Position numbers and translations under genes: made by a program. A model generated the notes under the pieces. That model ran no database searches. It saw only the letters and a list, made by a program, of their open reading frames with translations, and was not told the origin of the DNA. Shown in pieces: positions 1 through 8,721 of a stretch of DNA of 64,000 nucleotides. Source of the stretch: Faecalibacterium sp. (GTDB lineage Bacteria > Bacillota > Clostridia > Oscillospirales > Ruminococcaceae). How positions within the stretch are numbered: position 1 is the stretch's first letter; every line of letters starts with the position of its first letter. The stretch spans positions 62,001-126,000 of the forward strand of contig JALCRP010000004.1 of assembly GCA_022652735.1 (NCBI GenBank), read 5' to 3'.

Positions 1-720
1 ACCCGCCACGGCCACGGCATGCCCGGCCGCCGCCATACAGGCCAAATCCTCGGCACGGGCACCGATCGCAATCGTGTTTTCCATCGGCACACCGTACCGC
101 TCGGCCAGCGCGCGCAGGCCGGACGCCTTCGAGATGCCCGCCGGCATAATCGCACAGCAAGCCGTATCGTCGCGCACCAAATCAATTTTTGTGCCCTGCA
201 TCAGCGTATCGCCGTAACGCTGCAGCGCGTCAATTTCGGCGGGCGCCCCCAAAAAGGCAACTTTTACCCACGGTTCGGGCACATCCTCGGGCTGCTCAAA
301 CACGCAGCCAAGCCGCTCACCCTGTAAATGCGCCTGTGTACAGGCGTTGGCGCGCACGATGCGCAGCGCGCCGTTTTCGATCTCAATCTCCACCCCGATA
401 TGCGGGAACTGCGCCATTATGCCGTGCACGGCATCCAGCGCCGGCATCCGCTCCAGCGCATGGCGCGCAAGACACTTATTTTGTGCAAAATCATACACGA
501 CGCTGCCGCCGCAGCACACGGCAGGCCCCGAAAGGGCCAGCCCGCCCAGCGCGTTGCGCGTGGATTCAGCCGTGCGGCCCGTCGCCACCGTAAATTTTCC
601 GCCGTGCGCACAAAACAGGCGGATCATATCGCGGTTCACCTGTGGCATGCTGCCGTTTGCGGCAAGCAGCGTGTGATCCAGATCGCTGACGACCAGATAG
701 CCGCCCAAAGCCTGCGTCAT
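1..720 (-). CDS. Cof-type HAD-superfamily phosphatase, 3' end cut by window edge
   Basis: Incomplete gene: 240 codons are visible from an ATG at 720, and the frame is open to the window edge. The DLDHT motif at residues 13-17 is HAD motif I (nucleophile Asp13). VATGR near residues 45-49 is motif II and Lys198 in GISKAS is motif III. The Cof family dephosphorylates small sugar phosphates or cofactor intermediates in the cytoplasm; the substrate here is not predictable. The expected motif IV (GDxxND) reads GARAED at 220-225, so the first metal-binding Asp is replaced by Ala while an acidic pair remains. The start overlaps the stop of the pseudouridine synthase gene by four bases (ATGA), so the two are probably translationally coupled. 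Confidence 0.85.
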   Translation of the reverse strand, partial: MTQALGGYLVVSDLDHTLLAANGSMPQVNRDMIRLFCAHGGKFTVATGRTAESTRNALGGLALSGPAVCCGGSVVYDFAQNKCLARHALERMPALDAVHGIMAQFPHIGVEIEIENGALRIVRANACTQAHLQGERLGCVFEQPEDVPEPWVKVAFLGAPAEIDALQRYGDTLMQGTKIDLVRDDTACCAIMPAGISKASGLRALAERYGVPMENTIAIGARAEDLACMAAAGHAVAVAG

Positions 721-1649
721 TCCCCATCCCTCCGCAGCGTTTTGATAAAATGCGTAAAATAATCCGGAAGCTCCGAATCAAACTCCAAATATTCTCCTGT
801 AACAGGGTGCAGAAAGCCCAGCGTTTTGGCATGCAAGCACTGGCCGTGCAGGCTGGTGATACAGTTGTGCGGGCCGTAAACAGCATCCCCGGCAACCGAG
901 TGCCCAATCGACGCCATATGCACCCGAATCTGGTGGGTGCGCCCGGTTTTTAGGCGGCAGGCAATCATTGTAAAGCCCTGGAACTTGTCAAGCGTAGAAT
1001 ACGCCGTATAGGCATACTTTGTGCCGGGCGTATCGGCCGGATAAACGGCCATCTTTTTGCGGTCTGTTTTGGAGCGGCCGATTGCCTTTTCGACAAAGCC
1101 CTCCTCCTCCGGCAGGCGCCCGTATACCACTGCATTGTACACGCGGCGGATACTGTGCACCGCCATTTGCTGCGAAAGCCCGATGTGCGTCACATCGTCC
1201 TTTGCCACCACCAAAAGGCCGCTCGTATCCTTATCGATACGGTGCACAATGCCCGGGCGGATCGCCCCGCCGATGCCGGACAGGCTGCCACGGCAATGGT
1301 ACAGCAGCGCGTTGACAAGTGTGCCGTCCGGGTTGCCCGGCGCAGGATGCACCACCATCCCCTTGGGCTTATTTACCACCAACAGGTGTTCATCTTCGTA
1401 TACGATCTCCAGCGGAATATCCTGTGGCACGGCCTCGATCGGCTTTGCATCCGGGATCTCCACTAAAATCGTATCGCCGGCTTTGAGCTTCCGGCTCTTT
1501 ACGGCGTCCTCGCCGTTGCAGCGCACCTTCCCCTGTTCCAGCAGGTTTTGCAGTGCGCTGCGCGAAAGGCCCGTATCTTCCCCGGCCAAAAAGCGATCAA
1601 TGCGGGCGCCGGCGCCTTCCGGCTCAACTTGAAATTCCAGCTGTTCCAT
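717..1649 (-). CDS. rluD: RluA/RluD-family 23S rRNA pseudouridine synthase
   Basis: A 310-residue protein of normal family length. It has an N-terminal S4 RNA-binding domain (about residues 12-60) and the RluA catalytic domain. HRIDKDTSGLLVV, around residue 140, carries the catalytic Asp. The family isomerises uridine to pseudouridine in rRNA (RluD: large-subunit helix 69). The exact target cannot be read from sequence, because RluA, RluC and RluD types share this core, so the symbol is tentative. The ATG lies only 2 bases after the lspA stop. An lspA-rluD order is common in Firmicutes, which supports the RluD/YlyB type. Confidence 0.88.
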   Translation of the reverse strand: MEQLEFQVEPEGAGARIDRFLAGEDTGLSRSALQNLLEQGKVRCNGEDAVKSRKLKAGDTILVEIPDAKPIEAVPQDIPLEIVYEDEHLLVVNKPKGMVVHPAPGNPDGTLVNALLYHCRGSLSGIGGAIRPGIVHRIDKDTSGLLVVAKDDVTHIGLSQQMAVHSIRRVYNAVVYGRLPEEEGFVEKAIGRSKTDRKKMAVYPADTPGTKYAYTAYSTLDKFQGFTMIACRLKTGRTHQIRVHMASIGHSVAGDAVYGPHNCITSLHGQCLHAKTLGFLHPVTGEYLEFDSELPDYFTHFIKTLRRDGE

Positions 1650-1651
1650 AT

Positions 1652-2179
1652 TCAGCGGTCAGCCGGATCGTCCGGGCCGCCCTGCGGCTTTTGCGCCGGA
1701 TCTTGTGCCGCGGCTTTTTTGTGCTCGTCGTTTTCCTCAAGAAAGATGCACAAAATCAAAAGCGCCATGCCGACACAGACACAAATATCCGCAAAATTGA
1801 ACACAGCAAAGTTCACAAATTGCAGCTCAATATAATCCACAACCTGCCCGTTCAGCACACGGTCCACAAGGTTGCCCAGCCCGCCGCTCAAAATCAGCAC
1901 CAGCGTGATCTGCTTGAGCAGCTGGCCGCGGCATTTGGCAAACAGATAGTACGCCAGCGCCAAGAGCGCCGCGCCCGTTACCAAAATCAAAAAGGCCTGT
2001 TTGCCGCTTAGCAGGCTGAACGCCATGCCCTGATTCAGCACATAGCGCAGCTGCACAATGCCCGGCAAAAGCGGCATCGCACCAAGCGGCGCCAGCGCCG
2101 CGGTGGCCCATGCCTTGATGCCCTGATCGACAAAAAACAGCGCCGCAATGCCCAGAACTTCCAAAATCACAGTAATCAT
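1652..2179 (-). CDS. lspA: Lipoprotein signal peptidase (signal peptidase II)
   Basis: A 175-residue integral membrane aspartic protease that removes signal peptides from diacylglyceryl-modified prolipoproteins. Four hydrophobic segments are visible. The two conserved catalytic blocks are GNLVDRV (about residue 105) and FNFADICV (about residue 132), each with its Asp. The C-terminus carries a charged, Gln/Pro-rich cytoplasmic tail of about 25 residues that is longer than in many homologues. An AAGGGA ribosome-binding site precedes the ATG. It sits 68 bases downstream of ileS, and the ileS-lspA-rluD order is a frequent bacterial arrangement. Confidence 0.95.
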   Translation of the reverse strand: MITVILEVLGIAALFFVDQGIKAWATAALAPLGAMPLLPGIVQLRYVLNQGMAFSLLSGKQAFLILVTGAALLALAYYLFAKCRGQLLKQITLVLILSGGLGNLVDRVLNGQVVDYIELQFVNFAVFNFADICVCVGMALLILCIFLEENDEHKKAAAQDPAQKPQGGPDDPADR

Positions 2180-2247
2180 AATGTTGTCCCTTTACCCTGT
2201 ATGACAAAAGGGCGGCACACCTGCGCAGATGCGTCGCCCCAGCCTTG

Positions 2248-5040
2248 TCAGCCTTCCACTTCCGCGGCGCAGCGCGCGCACAAAGTAGGATATTTTTCGT
2301 TTTTGCCCACGTCTGCCGTATATTTCCAGCAGCGTTCGCACTTTGCGCCCTCGGCGCGATAAACTTCGATGCCAAGGCCCTCGACGGCGCTTTCCGTGCC
2401 GCCCTTGCCCTCGGCCAGCTCTGCGCGCGAGACGATCATCAGATCGGCCAGCTCGTCCATCGGGATGGCGTTCAGCACCGCGAACGTATCGCCGGTGCAG
2501 TACAGCTTGATGCCGGCCTCAAGCGAAGCGCCGATTGTTTTATCGGCGCGCGCTTGCTCCAGCACTTTCTTCACTTCGTCGCGCACGGCCATAATCTTGG
2601 CCCACTTTGCTTCAAATGCCGCATCGGCCGTATATTTGCCCGCCTTCGGCATCTGCTCAAACACGACGTACTGCTGCATGCCCTTGCGCTTGGGCATATA
2701 GTCCCAGATCTCTTGGCTGGTAAAGCACAGGATCGGCGCGATGATTTTGTCGAGCGCAACCAAGATCTCATACATTGCCGTTTGGGCTGCCTTGCGGCCT
2801 GTGCCGCTTGTGCAGTACAGGCGATCTTTGATGACATCCAGATAGAAGTTCGAGAGATCAACTACGCAGAAATTGTATACCGCATGGTACACCTTGCTAA
2901 AGTTGTAAGCCTCATAGCCTTCTTCGGCTTCTGCCACCAGATGGTCCAGCGCCGCCAGCGCCCAGCGGTCGATCTCAAACAGCTGCTCTTCCGGCACCGC
3001 ATCGGTATCGGGGTTAAAGCCATCGAGGTTGCCCAGAATAAAGCGCGCCGTGTTGCGCACCTTGCGGTACGCCTCGCTCAGCTGCTTAAAGATGTTTTTG
3101 CCGGCGCGCACATCGACGGTATAATCCGAGCTGGCCACCCAAAGGCGGATGATGTCGGCGCCGTAATCTTTCGTGATCTCGTCCGGCGACATCCCGTTGC
3201 CGGCGCTTTTGTGCATCTGCTTGCCCTGCTCGTCCACAACCCAGCCGTGGCACAGCACCCCTTTATACGGGGCCACGCCGCGCGCGGCAACGCTTGTCAA
3301 CAGGCTCGACTGGAACCATCCGCGGAACTGATCGGCACCCTCCATATAGAGGTCTGCCGGCCAAGCCAGCTCGGGGCGCTCTTCCAGCACGGCCAGATGC
3401 GTCGAGCCGGAATCGAACCAGACATCCATGATGTCGGTATCCTTTTCCCAATCGGATGCGCCGCAGGCGCATTTTTCCGTCTTGGGCAGGATGTCGTTGG
3501 CCGCGTACTTGTACCATGCATCCGAGCCTTCCTTGCGGAACAGCTCGCTCACGGCCTTGATTGAGGCATCCGTGATATGGTATTTTCCGCACTTTTTGCA
3601 GTAGAACGCCGGGATTGGTACGCCCCACGTGCGCTGGCGGCTGATGCACCAATCGTTGCGGTCTCGCACCATGCCCTTCATGCGGTCATGGCCCCATTCG
3701 GGCATCCACTGCACCGTGTCGATGGCCTTGTATACCTCGTCGCGGAAGGCCGCAACCGAGCAGAACCATTGCTCCGTTGCGCGAAAGATGATCGGATGAT
3801 GGCAGCGCCAGCAATGCGGATAGCTGTGGACGATGTGCTGTACGCCCATCACCGCGCCGCTTTCCTTCAGGTCCGCGAGGATCACTTTGTTTGCATCCCA
3901 AACCTTCAGGCCCTTGTATTTTCCGGCCTCCTCGGTCAGGTAGCCGCCGTCATCCACAGGCACCGTGATCGGAATCTGCGGATATTTCTGGCAGACGTTA
4001 AAGTCATCGACGCCGTGGCCGCCCGCTGTATGGACGCAGCCGGAGCCGCTTTCCAGCGTGACGTGATCGCCGAGAATGACCCAGCCCTGTTTGGGCAGGT
4101 AGACATGCTGATAGCGCATCAGCTCGAATTCGCTGCCGAGCACCGGCTCGCCAACCACTTCGTAATCGGTGATATGGCAGGCGTCCATGACGCTCTTGAC
4201 AAGCTCGGTCGCCATGATATGGTATTCGCCGTTGATCTTGACGAAAGAGTATGCAAAGCTCGCATTCAGGCAGATTGCCTCGTTTGCGGGCAGGGTCCAG
4301 GTCGTCGTCGTCCAAATCAGGAAATAAGTTTTATCGGCGGGGATGTTATGCTTTGCCAGTACGCCGTTTGGGTCCTCAGTAACCTGAAAACGCACAAAGA
4401 TGGAATCGCAGGCGTCGTCGGCATACTCAATCTCCGCCTCGGCCAAGGCCGTGCGGCATTCCGGGCACCAGTACACGGGCTTCATGCCCTTGTAGATATA
4501 GCCCTTCTTCGCCATCTCGCCAAAAATTTCGATCTGGCGCGCCTCAAATTCCGGCTTGAGCGTCAAATACGGGTGCTCGAAATCGCCGATCACGCCAAGG
4601 CGCTTGAACTGGTCGTTCATGATGCCGATATGCTCGGTGGCAAACTCATGGCAGATTTTGCGCAGCTCAAGCTTCGAGATGTCCTTTTTCTTTTCGCCGA
4701 CGCTCGAAAGCGCCTTCAGCTCGATGGGCAGGCCATGCGTATCATAGCCGGGCACATACGGCGCCTGAAATCCGCTCATATTCTTATAGCGGATAATCAT
4801 ATCCTTGATGATTTTATTCATGGCGGTGCCCATGTGGATATTTCCGTTTGCATACGGGGGGCCGTCGTGCAGCACAAACTTCGGTTTCCCGGCGTTGTGC
4901 CGAATCAGTTCGTTATACAGATCATTCTTTTCCCAGTTCTCCAGCATGACGGGTTCCTTTTTCGGCAGCCCGGCGCGCATCTCGAACTCTGTTTTCGGCA
5001 GATGGATTGTCTGATCGAATTGAGATGGGGTTTTAGCCAA
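2248..5040 (-). CDS. ileS: Isoleucyl-tRNA synthetase
   Basis: A class I aminoacyl-tRNA synthetase that charges tRNA-Ile and edits valine. I start it at the TTG at 5040 (930 residues). AAGGAG lies 11 bases upstream of that TTG, and the protein then begins AKTPSQFDQTIHLPKTEF, a typical IleS N-terminus. A longer reading to an ATG at 5151 would add 37 residues unlike the family and would run through the upstream terminator. The HIGH-type signature is YANGNIHMG. The KMSKS-type loop is atypical (KQMHKSAGN). The C-terminal zinc site has two CxxC pairs (CERC and CARC). There is no room for a T-box leader. A hairpin GCGCATAC/GTATGCGC lies at 5071-5092 in the short leader. Confidence 0.96.
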   Translation of the reverse strand: MAKTPSQFDQTIHLPKTEFEMRAGLPKKEPVMLENWEKNDLYNELIRHNAGKPKFVLHDGPPYANGNIHMGTAMNKIIKDMIIRYKNMSGFQAPYVPGYDTHGLPIELKALSSVGEKKKDISKLELRKICHEFATEHIGIMNDQFKRLGVIGDFEHPYLTLKPEFEARQIEIFGEMAKKGYIYKGMKPVYWCPECRTALAEAEIEYADDACDSIFVRFQVTEDPNGVLAKHNIPADKTYFLIWTTTTWTLPANEAICLNASFAYSFVKINGEYHIMATELVKSVMDACHITDYEVVGEPVLGSEFELMRYQHVYLPKQGWVILGDHVTLESGSGCVHTAGGHGVDDFNVCQKYPQIPITVPVDDGGYLTEEAGKYKGLKVWDANKVILADLKESGAVMGVQHIVHSYPHCWRCHHPIIFRATEQWFCSVAAFRDEVYKAIDTVQWMPEWGHDRMKGMVRDRNDWCISRQRTWGVPIPAFYCKKCGKYHITDASIKAVSELFRKEGSDAWYKYAANDILPKTEKCACGASDWEKDTDIMDVWFDSGSTHLAVLEERPELAWPADLYMEGADQFRGWFQSSLLTSVAARGVAPYKGVLCHGWVVDEQGKQMHKSAGNGMSPDEITKDYGADIIRLWVASSDYTVDVRAGKNIFKQLSEAYRKVRNTARFILGNLDGFNPDTDAVPEEQLFEIDRWALAALDHLVAEAEEGYEAYNFSKVYHAVYNFCVVDLSNFYLDVIKDRLYCTSGTGRKAAQTAMYEILVALDKIIAPILCFTSQEIWDYMPKRKGMQQYVVFEQMPKAGKYTADAAFEAKWAKIMAVRDEVKKVLEQARADKTIGASLEAGIKLYCTGDTFAVLNAIPMDELADLMIVSRAELAEGKGGTESAVEGLGIEVYRAEGAKCERCWKYTADVGKNEKYPTLCARCAAEVEG

Positions 5041-5101
5041 TGGTTCCACACTCCTTAGTATCTTCTGTCCGCGCATACTTTTCCGTATGCGCTCTATCGG
5101 C

Positions 5102-5139
5102 AAAAAAGCGCGCCCCACGCACACCGAGGCCCGCTTTTT
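5102..5139 (-). terminator. Intrinsic terminator after divIVA
   Basis: Read leftward, AAAAAGCG pairs with CGCTTTTT (8 bp) around an inner CCTC/GGGG stem and runs into a T-tract. It lies between divIVA and ileS, so ileS is probably transcribed separately or by read-through. Confidence 0.65.
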
Positions 5140-5154
5140 CTGCTTGCACAATCT

Positions 5155-5937
5155 TTAATCGCTGAACGAAATGCCGCGGAAGGAATCCGGCTTTGCTTCC
5201 GGCTTTTCTTCTTCCGGGATGCTTTCCTGCAGCGATTGGCCAAAGACATTTTCTTCCTCGGCGGGTGCCTGCTGTTCCGGGGCCTGCTGCGGGGCAAGGT
5301 CTTTTTCATCCTGCTCCCAGAAGCCGACATCCTTTGCAGGCTCTTCCACTTCCGGCTCGGCGGCCGGCGCGGCGGGCACAATTTCCTCGGCCGGCATTTC
5401 CGGCTCGGCCGCAGGCTGCTGCGGTTCCGGCGCCTCTGCTTTTTGCGCGGGCTGCTCGGCTTCTTCCGGCGCAGTATCCGGCAAAGTGCTGAGCGATTCA
5501 ATATGGGCCTTATATAAGCTCAGCACGTTCGATTTGAACTGGGCAACTTCGCTTTTGATGCGCTCCAGCTCAATCTTCTGCTCGTCGGTTTTGCTCTCGG
5601 CGGCACGGGTAATATCATCGGCCCGGATGCTGGCCTCACGCACAAGGGCATCTGCCTTCTGCTTTGCCTCGCGGATAACGTTTTCGCCCATGCGCTGCGC
5701 GTTCAGCAGCGCGGCCTTCAGCGCATCCTCGTAGGAGACATAGCCCTCAAGCTTTTTGTCCAGCTCGGCGGCTTTTGCCCGCAAAGCCTCATTGTTCTTT
5801 GTCAGCTCGGAAATACGGGCCTCGTCCTGCTCCAGCTGTGCGGCGGCCTTTTCCAAAAACTGGTCCACCTGCTCCACGGAATAGCCCCGCATTGCCTTGT
5901 CAAAGGTAATCGTGTTTACATCATGCGCCGTAACCAT
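5155..5937 (-). CDS. divIVA: DivIVA-domain cell-division/polarity protein
   Basis: A 260-residue cytoplasmic coiled-coil protein. The N-terminus (AHDVNTITFDKAMRGYSVEQ) matches the membrane-curvature-binding DivIVA domain. It continues into a heptad-rich segment to about residue 150 and then a long Glu/Pro/Ala-rich disordered tail. Starting at the ATG at 5937 places GGAGGG six bases upstream; an ATG 27 bases further out adds nine residues without an RBS. DivIVA binds negatively curved membrane at septa and poles and recruits division and wall-synthesis proteins. Its neighbours ylmH and sepF form the conserved Gram-positive division cluster. The acidic tail is longer than in Bacillus DivIVA. 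Confidence 0.92.
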   Translation of the reverse strand: MVTAHDVNTITFDKAMRGYSVEQVDQFLEKAAAQLEQDEARISELTKNNEALRAKAAELDKKLEGYVSYEDALKAALLNAQRMGENVIREAKQKADALVREASIRADDITRAAESKTDEQKIELERIKSEVAQFKSNVLSLYKAHIESLSTLPDTAPEEAEQPAQKAEAPEPQQPAAEPEMPAEEIVPAAPAAEPEVEEPAKDVGFWEQDEKDLAPQQAPEQQAPAEEENVFGQSLQESIPEEEKPEAKPDSFRGISFSD

Positions 5938-5964
5938 GCCAATCCCTCCGTATCCAAAATCCAT

Positions 5965-6789
5965 TCAAAATTGAAAGTACGAAATGATATATCGGTCCTT
6001 TTTGCTTTTCCCGGGCAGATCCGTCAGCTGAAAGCGCCCTTTGCCGCGTACCGTAAACAAATCCTGCCGATACACCGGCGCATGCGCGCTTGTGGCCGCC
6101 ACATGGTTGATCTCCACACGGCCTGCCGTAATCAGTTCCGCGGCCTGCCCGCGGCTGCAGTGCAGCATCGCTGCCAACACAGCGTCCAGCCGTAAAGAGG
6201 ATACCGTCGCCGTTTGGGCTTTGTGCTCTGCCTGCGGAAAATCCGGCACCGCCGATTGTTCGGCCTGCTCGCAGTGCACCGTGATATTGCCCACGCGCAG
6301 AAGCTCCGAGAGAATCACGCCCGCCGCGGTTTTAGTGGCAAAAACCCAAACCGTGCCCTGCTCTTCCGGGTCGGGCACGATGTCGCCCAGTGCCTCACGC
6401 TTAAGCTCCAATCCCATCAGGCTGCCGAGATAATCTTTATGCTGCGGCGCCGCGGCCCCCGCCACAAGGCGGCAGGCAATGCGCACGGCGCAGATCGTGG
6501 GCGCAGGCGCACAGCCCTTTGGCTCAATACACAGCACCCGGCGCTCGGCCCCGGGCCAGCCGCCGTCAAACCGCCAGCAATCGCAGCCGGCCTTATGCAT
6601 GGCGGCCTCGGCCAAAATTTGCTCGCGGTCGCTCAAAAAGCCGGAATAGCGCGGGATGCCGCGCTGTAATGCGATGCGGGCCAAATCCTCCGCATGGCGC
6701 AGTAAAATGCGCTCCTCATCATTTTGCGGCGGCACAAAGCCGCGCACATCATCTTTTTCAGAAGAAGGCACCGTTGCTCTCCAGTTCAT
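5965..6789 (-). CDS. ylmH: YlmH-family S4-domain RNA-binding protein
   Basis: 274 residues. The C-terminal part contains an S4 RNA-binding fold (around LDAVLAAMLHCSRGQAAELI and GRVEINH). The N-terminal two thirds match the YlmH/photosystem II S4-like family. YlmH is linked to ribosome rescue and quality control and lies in the sepF-ylmG-ylmH-divIVA cluster; its substrate here is inferred to be ribosomal or tRNA-bound RNA. The ATG at 6789 lies inside the end of sepF (32-base overlap) and has no clear RBS, so translation is probably coupled to sepF. No ylmG/YggT gene lies between sepF and ylmH. Confidence 0.88.
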   Translation of the reverse strand: MNWRATVPSSEKDDVRGFVPPQNDEERILLRHAEDLARIALQRGIPRYSGFLSDREQILAEAAMHKAGCDCWRFDGGWPGAERRVLCIEPKGCAPAPTICAVRIACRLVAGAAAPQHKDYLGSLMGLELKREALGDIVPDPEEQGTVWVFATKTAAGVILSELLRVGNITVHCEQAEQSAVPDFPQAEHKAQTATVSSLRLDAVLAAMLHCSRGQAAELITAGRVEINHVAATSAHAPVYRQDLFTVRGKGRFQLTDLPGKSKKDRYIISYFQF

Positions 6790-7225
6790 CTAAAAGGTCG
6801 CCCATAATGTCGACATTATAGGGGGTAATAATAAAGGTGCTGTTGGCAACGCGCTTGATCTGGCCATTATTTGCATAGGCCACGCCGGACAAAAAGTCGA
6901 CCAGACGGCGGGAAACCTCTTTGTTGGTCGATTCAAGGTTCAGCACAACGGTGCGCTTGCTGTTCAGGTGGTCGGCGATCGTGCTCGCATCTTCAAAGCG
7001 TTCCGGCTTCACCAAGACGACCTTCAGCTGGGTTGTGGCGTTGATATTGACAACCTTGTTGCTGCGCTTGCCGGAATCGCGAACCGGCTTGTCCTCAAAA
7101 TCATCGTCGTCATCCTTGGCGGCGCTGTTGTTATTTACCATTTCCGGGCCGTCGATGTAATAATCGTCCTCGTCTTCCTCATCGTCGGCGCCAAAAATAT
7201 CCTTAAACTTATCCACAAAAGACAT
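6758..7225 (-). CDS. sepF: SepF cell-division protein
   Basis: A 155-residue FtsZ-associated protein that tethers FtsZ to the membrane. It starts MSFVDKFKDIFG, the amphipathic membrane-binding helix, followed by an acidic linker (DDEEDEDDYY) and the C-terminal SepF domain (VVLVKPERFEDA, VVLNLES, RLVDFLSG, FIITPYNV). I chose the ATG at 7225, which is preceded by AGAAAGGGG. An upstream ATG at 7282 would lie only about five bases from the predicted transcription start. It leads the sepF-ylmH-divIVA unit. Confidence 0.95.
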   Translation of the reverse strand: MSFVDKFKDIFGADDEEDEDDYYIDGPEMVNNNSAAKDDDDDFEDKPVRDSGKRSNKVVNINATTQLKVVLVKPERFEDASTIADHLNSKRTVVLNLESTNKEVSRRLVDFLSGVAYANNGQIKRVANSTFIITPYNVDIMGDLLDELESNGAFF

Positions 7226-7293
7226 CTGTGATAACCCCTTTCTGCTCTGTGGCCCGAAAAGCCGGGCACCGGCCCATTTCATAACATTATAAT

Positions 7294-7322
7294 ATTATCT
7301 GATATTTTATATCGGATGTCAA
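7294..7322 (-). promoter_or_regulatory. SigmaA-type promoter for sepF-ylmH-divIVA
   Basis: Read leftward: TTGACA (7317-7322), 17-base spacer, GATAAT (7294-7299). The region is very AT-rich against a GC-rich background. Transcription should begin near 7287, which supports the sepF start at 7225. Confidence 0.75.
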
Positions 7323-7332
7323 TAAAGCTGGC

Positions 7333-8721
7333 TTATAAAAGTTTCCCATCGTAAAGATTCGTCCCCGCGACGATTACTTCGTCATACAGACGCACCTCAT
7401 TGCCCGTGCCGAGCGCGCCGTCCGGCGCAATCAAAATGTACTCGCCTTTCGGGTCCTGATACAGTATCTCAATGCGGCGAAAACGCGCCAAATTTCCGTA
7501 TTTCACATAGACGCCCGTGACGAAATCGCTGTCCTGTGCGGCCGCGCCGCCCGAAGAAGCGCTCGAGGCAGGCGCAGAAGAGGCCGCTGCCTGCGAAGAT
7601 GCGCTGCTTTCGGCCGGTGAAGATACGCTGCCGGAAGCCGCGCTTTCCGAAACGGCCGATTCTGCGGGCATATCCTCCTGCCGAACAAGATGGATGGCAG
7701 AGGTGCTGATGCGCAGGCCGTCGTAATTGGTGAAATCAATCTGGGCCGTCTCCTGCCCAAGCTTGAGCACGTCTGCGCTGATGTATTCGCACTGCAAAAC
7801 AAACTTTGCCATGCCGCTGGTGTCGTCCGTTTCGACGCTGACAACCGTGGCAGGCAGCTTTGTTTCCGCTTTGCCGGGGAAGCTCACCGTCACCGATTTT
7901 ACGCCGGCAAACTTTTCCGCCTGTGCAGCCGTGCATACGCCGCAAAACTGCCATGTATAGCTGGGCACGATCATCCCGGCAAGGCCGTCCTTGCCGGCCA
8001 GCGCGCCCGTCTGCAAAAGGCTTGTAAGGTCGCCCGCGCTCATGGCAAGTACATCGGCAGGGGCCGTGTTTAAGATCTGGCAGGAAGCGCTGCTGACAAA
8101 ATAGCCGCCCGCCGGCGCCGTAACAGCCGCAAGCGCCGAAAGCTGCCCGGCCATGCTGTCACGCTGCGCGGCAAGGTCCGCAATCTGGGCCGAGAAATCT
8201 TTTGCCTCGCCGGTGGTGATCTGGAGCTTGTTCTGCGCCAGCAGATAATCTTCTCGCGTCGCGGCAAGCTCGGCCGTTTTATGCCGGTCAACGCCTTCCA
8301 GCAGATCGTAAATCGCTGTGCTGCGCGCAGTAATCAAAACATCCACCTGCGTAGAAGAAGTGTTCTGCGATTTTTGCAGCAGCGCGATCTGTGCGTCCAG
8401 CGCATCCAGCTGGGTGCGTACGCCGGCCTGGCTGTCGTCGGTATATACTTCGGCCAGCTGTGTGCCGGCCGAAACACGCTCGCCGTCCGCGACAAGATAG
8501 CCGAGGTTTCCGCCGCCCTCTACGGGCGTTTCATCAAACAGCACAAGGCCGTCCGCTTCCATGCTGTCGGACATGGAATAGCGGATGGCCGTTTCATATT
8601 CGTAGGTATCGCGCGTAATGTGATACAGCTGGAGCGCCACATACGCGGCGGGCACCAGTAGGCAGAGCAGCACGATCTTGCCCAGCGGAAAATGCCGCCG
8701 GCGGCCGTTTTCTCTGCTCAT
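7333..8721 (-). CDS. HlyD-like membrane-fusion (efflux adaptor) protein
   Basis: 462 residues from the ATG at 8721, with GAAAGGAG upstream; a longer reading has no RBS. One N-terminal membrane anchor (IVLLCLLVPAAYVALQLYHI) is followed by a lipoyl/barrel-sandwich-like segment (residues about 50-100), a coiled-coil stretch with DALDAQIALLQKS and a second barrel half. Such adaptors bridge an ABC or RND pump to the outside. No pump gene is nearby, and this gene type is often found near sepF in Clostridia. About 40 residues of Ser/Ala-rich low complexity (around residues 365-410) sit before the final beta-rich domain. The ATG overlaps the miaA stop (ATGA). Confidence 0.75.
   Translation of the reverse strand: MSRENGRRRHFPLGKIVLLCLLVPAAYVALQLYHITRDTYEYETAIRYSMSDSMEADGLVLFDETPVEGGGNLGYLVADGERVSAGTQLAEVYTDDSQAGVRTQLDALDAQIALLQKSQNTSSTQVDVLITARSTAIYDLLEGVDRHKTAELAATREDYLLAQNKLQITTGEAKDFSAQIADLAAQRDSMAGQLSALAAVTAPAGGYFVSSASCQILNTAPADVLAMSAGDLTSLLQTGALAGKDGLAGMIVPSYTWQFCGVCTAAQAEKFAGVKSVTVSFPGKAETKLPATVVSVETDDTSGMAKFVLQCEYISADVLKLGQETAQIDFTNYDGLRISTSAIHLVRQEDMPAESAVSESAASGSVSSPAESSASSQAAASSAPASSASSGGAAAQDSDFVTGVYVKYGNLARFRRIEILYQDPKGEYILIAPDGALGTGNEVRLYDEVIVAGTNLYDGKLL

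Noticed and set aside
2245-5058. Two long plus-strand frames opposite ileS (about 439 and 493 residues)
   Set aside because: They lie antisense to a clear isoleucyl-tRNA synthetase, have no RBS or family motifs, and arise from GC-rich codon bias.
5041-5154. T-box leader for ileS
   Set aside because: Only 114 bases are available and hold a terminator for divIVA plus a simple hairpin; no T-box motif seen.
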